Part shown: piece by piece, positions 34,412 to 43,615 of the stretch
Layout: each line of letters starts with the position of its first letter
Position numbering within the stretch: position 1 is the first letter of the stretch
Source: Mycolicibacterium brisbanense
Lineage (GTDB): Bacteria; Actinomycetota; Actinomycetes; Mycobacteriales; Mycobacteriaceae
Direction of reading: 5' to 3'
DNA length: 61,383 nucleotides
Assembly: GCF_001570425.1 (NCBI RefSeq)
Contig: NZ_BCSX01000002.1
Coordinates: forward strand, 1 to 61,383
Translations under genes and position numbers: made by a program
The notes under the pieces: generated by a model
What the model was told of the DNA's origin: nothing
What the model saw: only the letters and a program-made list of their open reading frames with translations
Database searches by the model: none

Positions 34412-35181
34412 TGGAACATTTCGTCAAGCGCAATCCGGCGGCGCCACAAGGGTTTTTCGAAGCGGAAGCAGCTGGACTGCGGTGGCTCGCCGTGGACGGC
34501 GGCGTGCCGTGCGCCCGAGTCCTGGCGCATGATGCGACATCGCTGACGCTGCAACGGTTGCAGTCGGTGACCCCGTCGGCGCGCGCGGCGTCTGAGTTCG
34601 GCCGAGGCCTGGCGGTCACCCACGACGCCGGTGCTCCGGCGTTCGGGGCTGGGCCCGACGGCTACGCCGGCGCTGGATTTTTCGGTCCGATGGCCGAGCC
34701 TCTGCCGATGTCGTTGACCCACCACGATTCCTGGGGCGAGTTCTATGCCGACGAGCGGCTGGGGCCGATGGGCGAGCTCGCTGCCCGGCGGCTCGATGAT
34801 TCGACGCGTCGAGGCCTGGCCGAGGTGGCGGCATTGTGCCGCGCGGGTCGGTTCGACGACGGTGATGGCCCGGCTCGCCTGCATGGTGACCTGTGGAGCG
34901 GCAACGTGATGTGGACGCCCGGCGGTGTGGTGCTGATCGATCCGGCCGCGCACGGTGGGCACCGCGAGACCGATCTGGCGATGCTGGCACTGTTCGGCTG
35001 CCCGCATCTGGGGGATGTGCTGGCGGCCTATGAGTCGGTGCATCCACTGCAGGATGGCTGGCAGGACAGGGTTGGCCTGCATCAGCTTTACCCGTTGCTG
35101 GCGCATGTGGTGCTGTTCGGTGGGAGCTACGCCTCTCACGTCGCTGCGGTCGTGACGAAACTGTTGACCGCCATCAGCTAA
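34411..35181 (+). CDS. Fructosamine kinase / phosphotransferase-family protein
   Basis: 256 residues. The kinase core is RLHGDLWSGNVMWTPGGVVL with IDPAAHGGHRETDLAML, where the Asp residues of HGDLWSGN and IDP are catalytic and metal-binding. The N-terminal KRNPAAPQGFFEAEAAGLRW fits the fructosamine kinase family, which phosphorylates glycated lysines or ribulosamines to repair proteins. It follows the SDR gene with a 1-base overlap. A hairpin terminator starts at the stop codon. Confidence 0.85.
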   Translation: MEHFVKRNPAAPQGFFEAEAAGLRWLAVDGGVPCARVLAHDATSLTLQRLQSVTPSARAASEFGRGLAVTHDAGAPAFGAGPDGYAGAGFFGPMAEPLPMSLTHHDSWGEFYADERLGPMGELAARRLDDSTRRGLAEVAALCRAGRFDDGDGPARLHGDLWSGNVMWTPGGVVLIDPAAHGGHRETDLAMLALFGCPHLGDVLAAYESVHPLQDGWQDRVGLHQLYPLLAHVVLFGGSYASHVAAVVTKLLTAIS

Positions 35182-35196
35182 CGGCACCTTTGCCGT
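35181..35196 (+). terminator. Hairpin overlapping the fructosamine kinase stop
   Basis: ACGGCA-CCTT-TGCCGT forms a perfect 6-bp stem with a tetraloop starting at the last base of the TAA. There is no T-tract. Position supports termination of the SDR-kinase operon. Confidence 0.45.
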
Positions 35197-35499
35197 CGGG
35201 TCGCCCGGCCGCGGTACGCGCTTCGATGCACACCGATACGGCAGCAGGGACCGCCGTGCGGCAGCTTGCTGTCGAGAACCCGCAGGTCGCAAGCGTGAGG
35301 TGAGATCGGCTAGCGGGTTTGCCGCCAATCTGTGAGTCAGCTGGCAGCAATTGACGCTTACGTAGATGTGGCAGTCCCTGACAGTTGCGTCCGCACAAAA
35401 TCGGCTCGGCATATTCACTGGCAGACGCGAAAACGATCGGAAAGCGGCGAGCAGACTCTTCTTTTCCAACATGAACGAAAATTTTCCTTAGCAATCGTA

Positions 35500-35513
35500 G
35501 TGATCTAGATCAC
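35500..35513. promoter_or_regulatory. CRP-type palindrome upstream of the 697-residue secreted protein
   Basis: GTGATCTAGATCAC is a perfect 14-bp palindrome with half-sites GTGA and TCAC separated by 6 bp, the exact core of the CRP consensus TGTGA-N6-TCACA also recognised by mycobacterial CRP (Rv3676). It lies 56 bp before the ATG. The 35197-35499 stretch holds no gene I can support. Regulation by cAMP-CRP is inferred. Confidence 0.55.
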
Positions 35514-35522
35514 CGGGGTGCT

Positions 35523-35542
35523 AGGTTGCCTGAGAGCAACCT
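35523..35542 (+). promoter_or_regulatory. Hairpin in the 5' leader
   Basis: AGGTTGC-CTGAGA-GCAACCT is a 7-bp perfect inverted repeat 27 bp before the start of the large secreted protein. It could be a leader stem-loop or a second regulator site; the sequence does not decide. Confidence 0.35.
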
Positions 35543-35569
35543 GAGATGGTTCCCGAAAGGACTGGTCAT

Positions 35570-37663
35570 ATGGCCGTTAAGCACCGCAAGTCGAAGCAGC
35601 GGACGACGAAGATCGCGACTATCGGTGCAGCGACGGCAACGGTCACAGCCCTGACCGTCGGTGTTGCCCAGCCAGCCGAGGCAAACGCCGCCGTGGTGAG
35701 CCGGGATGTGGCACTGAGCGCGGCTACGGGCCCCAACTACACGCAGATCATCACCGACTCGTCCGACAGCCTGAACAACATTCTGTTCGCGGCCGGGAAC
35801 TTCGGTGGCGCTGCGGCGGGCGCGTGGGATCCGATCGCATCGGCATTTCCGGCCGGCTGGCTGCCGACGTTCGATGCGGGGACGACACAGCAGGATCTGC
35901 TGACGACACAAGGTCTCGCTGCGGCGTTGACTGCAGTGCTGAACAGCCTGAAGGCTCCTGACCTCAGTGCCATTCCTGGTCTCCCCGCCAATGACGCCGC
36001 CGATCTCACGACAGCACTCCAGGTCGCCCTTGCGCCGTTGTCGCTGCTTACCGGGGTTGGCACCGACGCCCTCGATCTTGTCAACACAGCGCTTGGGCAG
36101 CTTGGCCAAATTCCGCTGGTCGGCGGGCTTCCGTCGCTCGGCAGTCTGATACCCGGACTTCAGGTCACAGACACCAGCTACGAGTCCAGTTACAACTGGG
36201 CGCTGCTCGGCCTGAGCGGCCAGACGAATATCAACAATCTGTTTGCACAAATACCCAGTTTGACCGGCACTGCGCTCGTCAACAGCATCCTCAGCACTCT
36301 CACGATCGGTGGTCTTTCTGTAGGCAATCTGCCACTCGTCGACAAGCTAAAGCTTGACGGCATCCTTGGGCCGCTCGACATCATCAAGACCCCGTCATTA
36401 ACCGTCTGGGATCCGTCAGGCGCCGGTGACTACAAATTCCCGTTGGGTGGCGAGATCGGCTGGTTGGCGACCATGCCGGTGCTGGATGTCGGCCCCCTGG
36501 ATCTGACCTTGCCTATCGTCGGTTCTGTTGTGTCCACCACCGACACGGTCGTGGCCATCCCGATTTTCGCGGGTGGAGTGGCGCTGCCGCTGAACCTCGC
36601 CACGTTCGCTACCGTCGCTACGCCTGGGCTCGTATTGCCCACTGCCACAGGTGTTTCCACCTTGCTGGGCACGAATTTGCAGTCGTTCGCGATTCCGTTG
36701 CTCGGCGTCAGCTACACCAGCCTGAACACCTTGCAGGCCGGCTATGTGGGCACCAATGGGTTCAACTTCAACAGCGGGCAGACCGTGGGCCTGCTGACCA
36801 CGCCGTTGGGAGTTCTGCCCATCGTGTACTCGCTGGGTTCGGTCAATGCCGGCACCACAGGATTCGGCTTTACTCTGCCGTCGCTCTTTACGATCGGGGC
36901 GTTGCCGCACTTCCAGGTCGGTACCGCACCGACACAGCAGTCTCCGGACGGGCTGATTCCGGCGGACGTGCTGAACCTGGGCCTCGACGTTCCGACCCAA
37001 ACCGATAGCATCACCCACCTGCTCGGACTTCCAGATGTCGGCAAGACCCTGTCGGACTCAGTGCTGACACCGGTCTTCAACGCAACGGCCGCACCGTTGG
37101 GAGCGCAGCTCACCAATTACCTGAACAACAATGTCGGTTCGTGGGCCGACGGGTTCGCGAACTTCGTCAAGCAGTTGACCGCGGCGATCGCGAACGCGTC
37201 GTACAACCTGCCGGGCGCGACGAAGCCTGAAGCGACCGCGTCAACGTTGGCCGTCACCAGCACCCCGCAGACAGGGCTGCCCACTCTGCCGTCGGCCAAG
37301 ACGTTGTCTCTCCCGTCGGTCCCGTCGTCGACCACGAATACCGGCACAACGACCGCGAATTCGACTGCGGACGAGCCGAAGTCCTCGGTGACGGACACCA
37401 CCTCCAAGGCGACCGACAACACCAAGAAGCTCAGCACCTCGGGAAATACCGCGCGTGACCGGGTGAACACATCGGTCAAGCAGATCAACGACACGGCCAA
37501 AAACGCCACCAAGCAGATCAGCGATACCGCCAAGGAGGCGAGCGACAACCTCAACAACATCGCCAAGAAGGGACAGGACGCAGTCAAGAAGACCGTTGCC
37601 GGAGCCACGCAGGGCGCCAAGGACACGGCGGACAAGGCCAAGGCCGGAGCATCGTCGAAGTAG
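35570..37663 (+). CDS. Large secreted protein with Ser/Thr linker and lysine-rich helical tail
   Basis: 697 residues. The signal peptide is long and basic (MAVKHRKSKQRTTKIATIGA, then ATVTALTVGVAQPAEANA) with cleavage after ANA. Residues ~40-560 are Leu/Gly/Thr/Asn-rich without Cys and look like alternating beta and amphipathic segments (PLGVLPIVYSLGSVNAGTTG). A Ser/Thr linker (~575-630) leads to a Lys/Asp/Ala-rich amphipathic helix (DTAKNATKQISDTAKEASDN, KKGQDAVKKTVAGATQ) resembling LEA or apolipoprotein repeats. ATG 35570 has AAAGGA upstream. I recognise similar mycobacterial proteins but no characterised one; an envelope-surface role is inferred. Codon use contains more A/T than neighbours. 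Confidence 0.8.
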   Translation: MAVKHRKSKQRTTKIATIGAATATVTALTVGVAQPAEANAAVVSRDVALSAATGPNYTQIITDSSDSLNNILFAAGNFGGAAAGAWDPIASAFPAGWLPTFDAGTTQQDLLTTQGLAAALTAVLNSLKAPDLSAIPGLPANDAADLTTALQVALAPLSLLTGVGTDALDLVNTALGQLGQIPLVGGLPSLGSLIPGLQVTDTSYESSYNWALLGLSGQTNINNLFAQIPSLTGTALVNSILSTLTIGGLSVGNLPLVDKLKLDGILGPLDIIKTPSLTVWDPSGAGDYKFPLGGEIGWLATMPVLDVGPLDLTLPIVGSVVSTTDTVVAIPIFAGGVALPLNLATFATVATPGLVLPTATGVSTLLGTNLQSFAIPLLGVSYTSLNTLQAGYVGTNGFNFNSGQTVGLLTTPLGVLPIVYSLGSVNAGTTGFGFTLPSLFTIGALPHFQVGTAPTQQSPDGLIPADVLNLGLDVPTQTDSITHLLGLPDVGKTLSDSVLTPVFNATAAPLGAQLTNYLNNNVGSWADGFANFVKQLTAAIANASYNLPGATKPEATASTLAVTSTPQTGLPTLPSAKTLSLPSVPSSTTNTGTTTANSTADEPKSSVTDTTSKATDNTKKLSTSGNTARDRVNTSVKQINDTAKNATKQISDTAKEASDNLNNIAKKGQDAVKKTVAGATQGAKDTADKAKAGASSK

Positions 37664-37680
37664 CACTACAACAGCAGGGC

Positions 37681-37713
37681 CCAGGTCGCCACCATCCGGG
37701 CGTGCCGACCTGG
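37681..37713 (+). terminator. Hairpin between the secreted protein and kinase genes
   Basis: CCAGGTCG (37681-37688) pairs with CGACCTGG (37706-37713) around a 17-nt loop, 17 bp after the stop. The kinase promoter follows at once. Confidence 0.4.
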
Positions 37714-37722
37714 CCAGCCAAC

Positions 37723-37728
37723 TAGGCT
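37723..37728 (+). promoter_or_regulatory. -10 box TAGGCT for the kinase gene
   Basis: TAGGCT ends 7 nt before ATG 37736, which has no Shine-Dalgarno, so a leaderless transcript is likely. Confidence 0.5.
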
Positions 37729-37735
37729 CCCGTAC

Positions 37736-39337
37736 ATGCCGTTAGGTGCGGGGGCCAAGTTCGCGGGCTATACCGTGATGTGGCTGTTGGGTTCGGGTGG
37801 CATGGGTGAGGTCTATCTGGCCATGCATCCGCGGCTCCCGCGTGAGGATGCGCTCAAAGTTCTGCCTGTCGAGATGAGCGGCGACGCCGAATACCGGGCC
37901 CGGTTCACGCGGGAAGCGGATCTGGCGGCGCGCCTGTGGCATCCGCACATCGTCGGCGTCCACGATCGCGGTGAATTCGAGGGCCGGTTGTGGATCGCCA
38001 TGGACTATGTCGACGGCACCGACGCCGCGCGGCTGGTGCGCGACCAGTATCCCGACGGCATGCCGGCCACCGAGGTCGCGAAGCTCATCAATGCGGTGGC
38101 CGCTGCGCTGGATTACGCACACGAGCGTCAGCTGCTGCATCGCGACGTCAAGCCGTCCAACATCTTGCTGACCAACCCCGATCACGGCCAGCGCCGAATC
38201 ATGCTGGCCGACTTCGGTGTTGCGCGCGCAACCAATGACGACACGGGGCTCACCACCACCAACACCGCGGTGGGATCGGTGGCCTACACCGCGCCGGAGC
38301 AGTTGACCAACGACCCCCTCGACGGGCGGGCCGACCAGTATGCGCTGGCGGCGACGGCCTACCACCTTCTTACGGGGGCGCCGCCGTTCGCGCACTCCAA
38401 TCCGGCGGTGGTGATTGCGAAACGGCTCAGCAGCCCGCCGCCGATGCTCTCCGACACCCATCCGCAGCTGCGGTCGCTGGATTCGGTGCTGATTCGCGCG
38501 ATGGCGAAAGACCCTGGCGCTCGGTTCAATTCATGCGCGGAGTTCGCCGATGCCTTCGCGATGGGTGCGGTGCTACCGGACCTGACGACGGTGGACCCGC
38601 CCACCACGCCGACCCGGGTGGCCGAACCGCCGCGGCCGCATACGCCCGCACCATCGCGTACGCCCGCACCACCGCGTGCCGAACCGCCTCCGCAGCGCGC
38701 GGTCCCGCCACCTCTCGTGGTGTCGGGGTGGTCGAGCCCGAGCATCCCGGTGACACCTCCGCCGCAGTCCTCGGGCCCGGCCATCTCGCCGGTCAGCGCA
38801 AAACGTGGCCGGAGCCCGCTGCCGTGGATCCTGTCGGCGGTCGTGCTGGTGGTCGTCGTGAGTGCGATTGTGCTGGCCGTCAACATCATCGGCGGGTCCA
38901 TCACGTCGTCGACCACCAGCGGATCGCTGACCCCGATAACCAGCAAGCCGTCCTCGACCACCACCACGACAACGTCGACATCGCGCACCCAGACGGCCAC
39001 CGCGAAGCCGCCACTGGTTCCGGGTCCGGATACCCGCAACGAGGATTGCGGTGCGGGCATTCAACTTCCGGGTCAGCAGGGCTGGGCGACCCGCGCCGGG
39101 CGCGGTACCCCGGAGACGTCATGCTTTCTGGCGCGCAGCGTCCTGGAGTCCTACTGGGCTGAATATCCGAGTCCCAGCAAGGACCAACGCACCGTCGAGG
39201 CGGCGGGCACGGTGCCCTGCACCACCACGGGCAGCCAATGCGCGGGGGACAAGTTCGTGATGACCTGCGGCGTCAACGGCGGCGACGGCTGGATCACCTG
39301 CACGGGCGGGAAGAACGCACGTGTCTATCTCTTCTAG
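37736..39337 (+). CDS. Receptor-type Ser/Thr protein kinase, PknF-like
   Basis: 533 residues. The kinase domain covers ~10-275: glycine loop [12 protein letters not shown], Lys41, LHRDVKPSN with catalytic Asp137, DFG at 159-161, and an activation loop with [12 protein letters not shown]hr residues for autophosphorylation. A Pro-rich juxtamembrane region follows (~285-365), one membrane helix ([20 protein letters not shown]), a Ser/Thr linker and an extracellular domain of ~100 residues with six Cys ([34 protein letters not shown]). The wording is close to Mtb PknF in the kinase part; the sensor differs. The end overlaps a beta-lactamase-like lipoprotein gene by 17 bp. Confidence 0.9.
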   Translation: MPLGAGAKFAGYTVMWLLGSGGMGEVYLAMHPRLPREDALKVLPVEMSGDAEYRARFTREADLAARLWHPHIVGVHDRGEFEGRLWIAMDYVDGTDAARLVRDQYPDGMPATEVAKLINAVAAALDYAHERQLLHRDVKPSNILLTNPDHGQRRIMLADFGVARATNDDTGLTTTNTAVGSVAYTAPEQLTNDPLDGRADQYALAATAYHLLTGAPPFAHSNPAVVIAKRLSSPPPMLSDTHPQLRSLDSVLIRAMAKDPGARFNSCAEFADAFAMGAVLPDLTTVDPPTTPTRVAEPPRPHTPAPSRTPAPPRAEPPPQRAVPPPLVVSGWSSPSIPVTPPPQSSGPAISPVSAKRGRSPLPWILSAVVLVVVVSAIVLAVNIIGGSITSSTTSGSLTPITSKPSSTTTTTTSTSRTQTATAKPPLVPGPDTRNEDCGAGIQLPGQQGWATRAGRGTPETSCFLARSVLESYWAEYPSPSKDQRTVEAAGTVPCTTTGSQCAGDKFVMTCGVNGGDGWITCTGGKNARVYLF

Positions 39338-40163
39338 CGGCGTTCGGAACACGTTGGCGGCGGTCGTGGTCTGCTGTGTGGTCGTCGCCGGCTGCGCGTC
39401 CCCACCGTCGCCGGACCCGAAACCAGCAGGGGCTCCGCCGAATCCCGCAGCCGCGCCCGTCGACACTCTGGGTGAGAGTTTCGCGGCCCTCGCCGCCACC
39501 ATCCCCGCCGCTGTGGGTGTCGCCGTCGCGTCGGCGGGCGGTACCCGGCTGTTCGGCAACTGGTCCGCAGGCCCGGCGTGGTCGACCATCAAGGTGCCCC
39601 TGTCCATCGCCGCGTTGCGCAGTGCGCCCGAGCGGGCGGGTGCGTTGGTGAACAAGGCGATCATGCAGTCCGACAACGCTGCTGCCGAGCAGCTCTGGTC
39701 CATTCTCGGCGATCCGGTGGCGGCGTCTCACGCGGTCGAGGCGGTCCTGCGCGACGGCAAGGACATGGGCACCGTCGTGCAATCCCAACGAGTGCGCGAC
39801 GGCTACAGCGCCTTCGGCCAGACGGACTGGGCGATGCAGGCCCAGGCCGCGTTCGCCGCTCGCTTGCCGTGCCTGGCCGGGGCCGGACCCGTGCTCGACG
39901 ACATGCACAAACTGGCCTCCGACCAACAGTGGGGACTCGCCGGAGTGGATGGAGTTGCCGCCAAGGGCGGTTGGGGCCCCGGCGTCGACGGCGCCTACCT
40001 GGTCCGGCAGCTCGCGACGGTCACCGGCCCGGCGGGAACCTTCGGCGTCGCACTGGCTGCCCAGTCCGACGGCGGCACCTATGATGCCGCCGTCGCGGCC
40101 ATCAACCAGCTCGGCGACTGGGTCGAACAGCACCGCAACGAATTTCCCGCGATGCACTGCTGA
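39321..40163 (+). CDS. Lipoprotein with serine beta-lactamase/PBP-like motifs
   Basis: 280 residues from GTG 39321. The lipobox VVAGC gives Cys25. The three active-site motifs of serine beta-lactamases and penicillin-binding proteins appear: Ser88-xx-Lys91 (WSTIKVP), SDN at 117-119 (MQSDNAAAE), and a KGG (AAKGGWG) in place of KTG. The SxxK-SDN distance is 29 residues, about half that of class A enzymes, so it is a divergent member; hydrolysis of beta-lactams is not implied. Two further Cys (LPCLAG, MHC) may pair. It overlaps the kinase gene by 17 bp, so both are probably co-expressed at the envelope. Confidence 0.75.
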   Translation: MSISSSGVRNTLAAVVVCCVVVAGCASPPSPDPKPAGAPPNPAAAPVDTLGESFAALAATIPAAVGVAVASAGGTRLFGNWSAGPAWSTIKVPLSIAALRSAPERAGALVNKAIMQSDNAAAEQLWSILGDPVAASHAVEAVLRDGKDMGTVVQSQRVRDGYSAFGQTDWAMQAQAAFAARLPCLAGAGPVLDDMHKLASDQQWGLAGVDGVAAKGGWGPGVDGAYLVRQLATVTGPAGTFGVALAAQSDGGTYDAAVAAINQLGDWVEQHRNEFPAMHC

Positions 40164-40199
40164 GGGTTTGGGTACGCCGCGAAACGGGTAGGCGCCGAG

Positions 40200-40985
40200 A
40201 TGGTGACAGGCACAGTTTCGGACGATGTTCATGCGCTCCTTCCCGAGTGGGAGGGCTTTGCGCAGGCGGTACGGGCCCGCCGCCCGGATGCCGGCACCTG
40301 GTGTGAGGGTTGGACCGTACGAGATGTGCTGATTCACAACACCGGCAACGCTGAGGAATTCACCCGCGTGCTGGGTGGCCGGATCCTCGGTGAACCGGTG
40401 CCGACGCGCAGTTTCGAAGAACGCGAAGGGCCCTACCACAATATGGGTGACGCCGAACTGTGGTCGGCGTTCATCACCCGATGTGAGCAGCTCGTCGAGG
40501 TCTGCGCGGCCGGCGCCGCGGAACTGCTCGCCGACACCCCGATCGAATGGACCGGCCGCACCGTGACACCCGGCTTCTTCGCCGAACACATGCGCGAGGA
40601 AATGGTGTTGCACCGCTGGGACATGACCGGTGACGACGCCACGGCGACGCAGTCCCTGTGCGAGCCCTGGATGACCGAGCACAGCGTTTTCGATGTCGGC
40701 ACCCCGTTGCTCGCCCGGGGAACCACGGGGCTGGATCTCGGCCCGGACGGCCGCATCGAGGGTCGCCTGCGTGTCCCGGGAACCGACGACATTCGAGTGG
40801 TCGCGACCGCAGAGGGCAACACGATCGAGATGGTGCCGCAGGAGGGCGAGGCCACCATCGAAAGCGATCCGGCAGTGCGCGCCCTGTTGCTGTGGGGCCG
40901 CCGCCCCGCGGACCCGTCACGGTGGCACAGCCAAGCCGGGCCAGATGCGCTACGGCAGTTGCGGACCGTGCTCAGCGGCTATTAG
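40200..40985 (+). CDS. Maleylpyruvate isomerase-like (DinB/MDMPI N-terminal domain) protein
   Basis: 261 residues of the actinobacterial TIGR03083-type family. The four-helix MDMPI domain has GWTVRDVLIHNTGNAEEF and EHMREEMVLHRWDM, whose His residues fit the metal site. The C-terminal ~90 residues are a separate small alpha/beta domain (GEATIESDPAVRALLLWGRR). Relatives are mycothiol-dependent isomerases or detoxifying transferases; the reaction here is unknown. Its stop interlocks with the convergent acyltransferase stop on TTAG. Confidence 0.82.
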   Translation: MVTGTVSDDVHALLPEWEGFAQAVRARRPDAGTWCEGWTVRDVLIHNTGNAEEFTRVLGGRILGEPVPTRSFEEREGPYHNMGDAELWSAFITRCEQLVEVCAAGAAELLADTPIEWTGRTVTPGFFAEHMREEMVLHRWDMTGDDATATQSLCEPWMTEHSVFDVGTPLLARGTTGLDLGPDGRIEGRLRVPGTDDIRVVATAEGNTIEMVPQEGEATIESDPAVRALLLWGRRPADPSRWHSQAGPDALRQLRTVLSGY

Positions 40986-43132
40986 TTGCGCGCCAGCGCG
41001 CTCTCGGCGAGGCCGCCCACGACGGGGCTGAGCTGCTGGGCGTATTCGGTGGTGATGTGGTTGTCGTCGCGGAACACCATGGTGTTGCCGATGATGACGG
41101 GACAGCGGTCGGCCGTGCAGAAGAACTCCCCGAGATTCGCGTACTGCCCACCGCCGGCCTGCACGGCCGCCGCCTCCGCAGCGATGCCGGTGTCGTTCAT
41201 GGCGATCGACCGTTGCGGCGTGCAGGCACCGACGTCGTTCATGTGCGCCGACAGGCACGTCGGCACGGTGTCATGGGGATCGGGAACGGGACCGAGCACC
41301 AGAACCTTGGCGCCCGTACCGCGCAACTGGGAGACCAACCGCGTCAACGAATCCAGCCACACCGGGTCATAGCTGGTGAAACCGAAGTCGGCACCGTAGC
41401 GGCGCACCATGTCGACCACCACGAGCGCCGGGCGCTCCTGCTGAACCCGGGCCAGCACGGTGGCCCGCCACTGCTTGCATTCGGAGAACTCGCGGCCCAG
41501 GTACGGGCTGATGATCGGCAGTTTCAACACGGGGCAGGTGACCTTGGCCATGGTCTCCAACCGCCAGCCACGCTGCCGCGCAACGGGTTCCAGTGCCGGG
41601 TACCACATGCCCGCGTGTGAATCGCCGATCAGCGCCACCGTGGTCTTCGAATTCACCTGACCGGCGGCGCATTCCGGCGGGGTCAGGTCTTTCCACGACA
41701 ACACACAGCCGTTGAGAAAAACCTCCGGTTTGGTGATGTTGCCGAGCGACGGCGAGAGGTTCGACGGCACGGCCCGCAGGTTCGCCGACGCCGCCACGGC
41801 GGCCCGCAGCTGTTCGGCAGGCGTCAGAATTTTCGGTGCGGGCCCCGGCGCGGGTGCCTGCACAGCGGCCACCGGTACCGCCGCGGGCCCGGACCCGGTC
41901 GGCACCGGCCGGACGGCCAGCAGGATCAGACCGGCACACACCGCGACGCCGGTCGCGGTGGCCCCGACCGCGAGGCTCCGCCACGCCGACGCGCGCAGTG
42001 CCGCGGCGAACCGGGCCGGATTCTCGATGAGGTGCAGCGTCAGGACCGCCAGGCCCAGCGACATCAGCACCATCAGCACCCGGCCACCCAGCCCGAGTGG
42101 GCCACCGAACAGTGCCGGCGCCAACAGCAGCAGCGGCCAGTGCCACAGGTACCAGGAGTAGGACACCCGGCCGATGCCGCGCATCACCGGCAGGGCCAAC
42201 AGCCGCCCCGCTCCCAGCGTGGGTATCGCGCAGCCGGCACCGATCACCAGGGCGGTGCCCAGCGCAGGCAGCAGTGCCGCGGTGCCGGGGTAGGGCTCCG
42301 ACGCCCGGATCTGCGTGCAGGTCACCAAGATCAGGGTTAGCCCGCCCCAGCCGGCGATTGCCGCGCACACCGGCGGCAGCGTCCGCCAACTCGCCGCGGT
42401 CAACGCGACCAGGCCACCGACCGCCAGCTCCCACGCCCGGCTGGGCAGCGAGAAAAACGCCCACGGCGGCATGGTCTGGGTCCAGGCCAACGACAACGCC
42501 AACGATCCGCCCGTCACGGCCAACAGCACCAGTGCGTACGGCGTGGCCGAGCGGGTGCTCCGCCCGGACCGCGTCACCAGCCACGCCACGCCGATGATCA
42601 GTGCCGGCCACAGCAGATAGAACTGCTCCTCGACACCGAGAGACCAATAGTGCTGCAGCGGAGATGGCGGGGTGTCGGCGGCGAGGTAGTCGGTGCCCTC
42701 GACGGCGAACCGGTAGTTGCCGACGTAGAGCGCGCTGGCGATCGCGTCGCCGAGCACTCCACGCGCCTGCAGCGGCGGCAGCAGCGCGACCGCACCGATC
42801 GAGGTGGCCACCAGCACGACCGCAGCGGCGGGCAACAGCCGCCGGGCCCGTGCGGCATAAAACGACGCCAGCCGCACCGTGCCGGTTTGGCCGGCCTCGC
42901 GCCACAGCAGCCCCGTGATGAGGAAACCGGAGACGACGAAGAACATGTCGACGCCGATGAATCCGCCGCCGAACCCGGGCACACCCGCGTGATACAGCAC
43001 GACTGCCAGTACCGCGACGGCGCGCAAGCCTTCGATATCGGGTCGGAATTGCTTGGTGGACGCCATCTTCCGGCCACTCGCGGATACGGCGCGGCGGGAC
43101 GGGGGTTGTTCGGAAGGGGGCGTTCTGTTCAC
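40982..43132 (-). CDS. Acyltransferase-3 membrane protein with C-terminal SGNH domain (OafA-like)
   Basis: About 716 residues. The acyltransferase-3 part has ~10-11 membrane helices (~25-400): FRPDIEGLRAVAVLAVVLYH, GGGFIGVDMFFVVSGFLITG and HYWSLGVEEQFYLLWP. After a Pro/Ala linker the extracytoplasmic SGNH domain begins: VALIGDSHAGMWYPAL with the catalytic Ser, and FRDDNHITTEYA with the Asp-x-x-His. It likely O-acetylates or acylates a surface polysaccharide or glycolipid. GTG 43132 is used; ATG 43066 is a strong alternative because conservation starts right after it. It is divergent from the RNase gene. Confidence 0.85.
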   Translation of the reverse strand: MNRTPPSEQPPSRRAVSASGRKMASTKQFRPDIEGLRAVAVLAVVLYHAGVPGFGGGFIGVDMFFVVSGFLITGLLWREAGQTGTVRLASFYAARARRLLPAAAVVLVATSIGAVALLPPLQARGVLGDAIASALYVGNYRFAVEGTDYLAADTPPSPLQHYWSLGVEEQFYLLWPALIIGVAWLVTRSGRSTRSATPYALVLLAVTGGSLALSLAWTQTMPPWAFFSLPSRAWELAVGGLVALTAASWRTLPPVCAAIAGWGGLTLILVTCTQIRASEPYPGTAALLPALGTALVIGAGCAIPTLGAGRLLALPVMRGIGRVSYSWYLWHWPLLLLAPALFGGPLGLGGRVLMVLMSLGLAVLTLHLIENPARFAAALRASAWRSLAVGATATGVAVCAGLILLAVRPVPTGSGPAAVPVAAVQAPAPGPAPKILTPAEQLRAAVAASANLRAVPSNLSPSLGNITKPEVFLNGCVLSWKDLTPPECAAGQVNSKTTVALIGDSHAGMWYPALEPVARQRGWRLETMAKVTCPVLKLPIISPYLGREFSECKQWRATVLARVQQERPALVVVDMVRRYGADFGFTSYDPVWLDSLTRLVSQLRGTGAKVLVLGPVPDPHDTVPTCLSAHMNDVGACTPQRSIAMNDTGIAAEAAAVQAGGGQYANLGEFFCTADRCPVIIGNTMVFRDDNHITTEYAQQLSPVVGGLAESALARN

Positions 43133-43182
43133 TCGAGTAACGATCGTGCCATGAGGTTCTGCGGTAACCCGGGATTTGTTGC

Positions 43183-43188
43183 TAGCGT
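43183..43188 (+). promoter_or_regulatory. -10 box TAGCGT for the RNase-barstar operon
   Basis: TAGCGT ends 7 nt before GTG 43196, which fits a leaderless transcript and picks this start over ATG 43151. Confidence 0.4.
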
Positions 43189-43195
43189 CGTGGCG

Positions 43196-43615
43196 GTGCG
43201 GCGGGTAGCGATGGCAGTGGTGCTGATCGGGCTGGTGGCCGGCTGCGGTCACAGCGCACCCACGGCCACCAAGACGACGACGGTCACCACAACCACGACC
43301 AGTGCGGCCAAGGCCGCCGACGGCACCTGCAACCTCAACGGGCTCCCGCCGGAAGCCGGGCAGACCGTCAAGCTCATCGAATCCGGCGGCCCATTCCCGT
43401 ATCCGAAAAACGACGGCGTGGTCTTCGGCAACTTCGAACGCGTCCTGCCGCAGCACGAACGCGGCTACTACCACGAGTACACGGTGCCGACACCGGGCGC
43501 GAAGAATCGGGGCGCCCGCCGCATCGTCACCGGCGGGCAGCCGCTGAACCATCCGCCGGAGTTCTACTACACCGGCGACCACTACCAGAGCTTCTGCCGG
43601 ATCGGAGGCACGTGA
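43196..43615 (+). CDS. Barnase/RNase N1-T1 family ribonuclease, predicted lipoprotein
   Basis: 139 residues from GTG 43196. The signal peptide MRRVAMAVVLIGLVAGC carries a lipobox with Cys17, then a Thr-rich linker (TKTTTVTTTTTS). The catalytic domain matches microbial guanyl-specific RNases: FGNFERVLP, YYHEYTVPTPGAKNRGARR and a final YTGDHYQSFCRIG. Glu94, Arg108/109 and His129 align with barnase Glu73, Arg87 and His102, so it should be active. Cys45 and Cys134 probably form a disulfide. The gene overlaps the barstar gene by 4 bp (GTGA). The enzyme would cut RNA outside the membrane; ATG 43151 is an alternative start. Confidence 0.85.
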   Translation: MRRVAMAVVLIGLVAGCGHSAPTATKTTTVTTTTTSAAKAADGTCNLNGLPPEAGQTVKLIESGGPFPYPKNDGVVFGNFERVLPQHERGYYHEYTVPTPGAKNRGARRIVTGGQPLNHPPEFYYTGDHYQSFCRIGGT

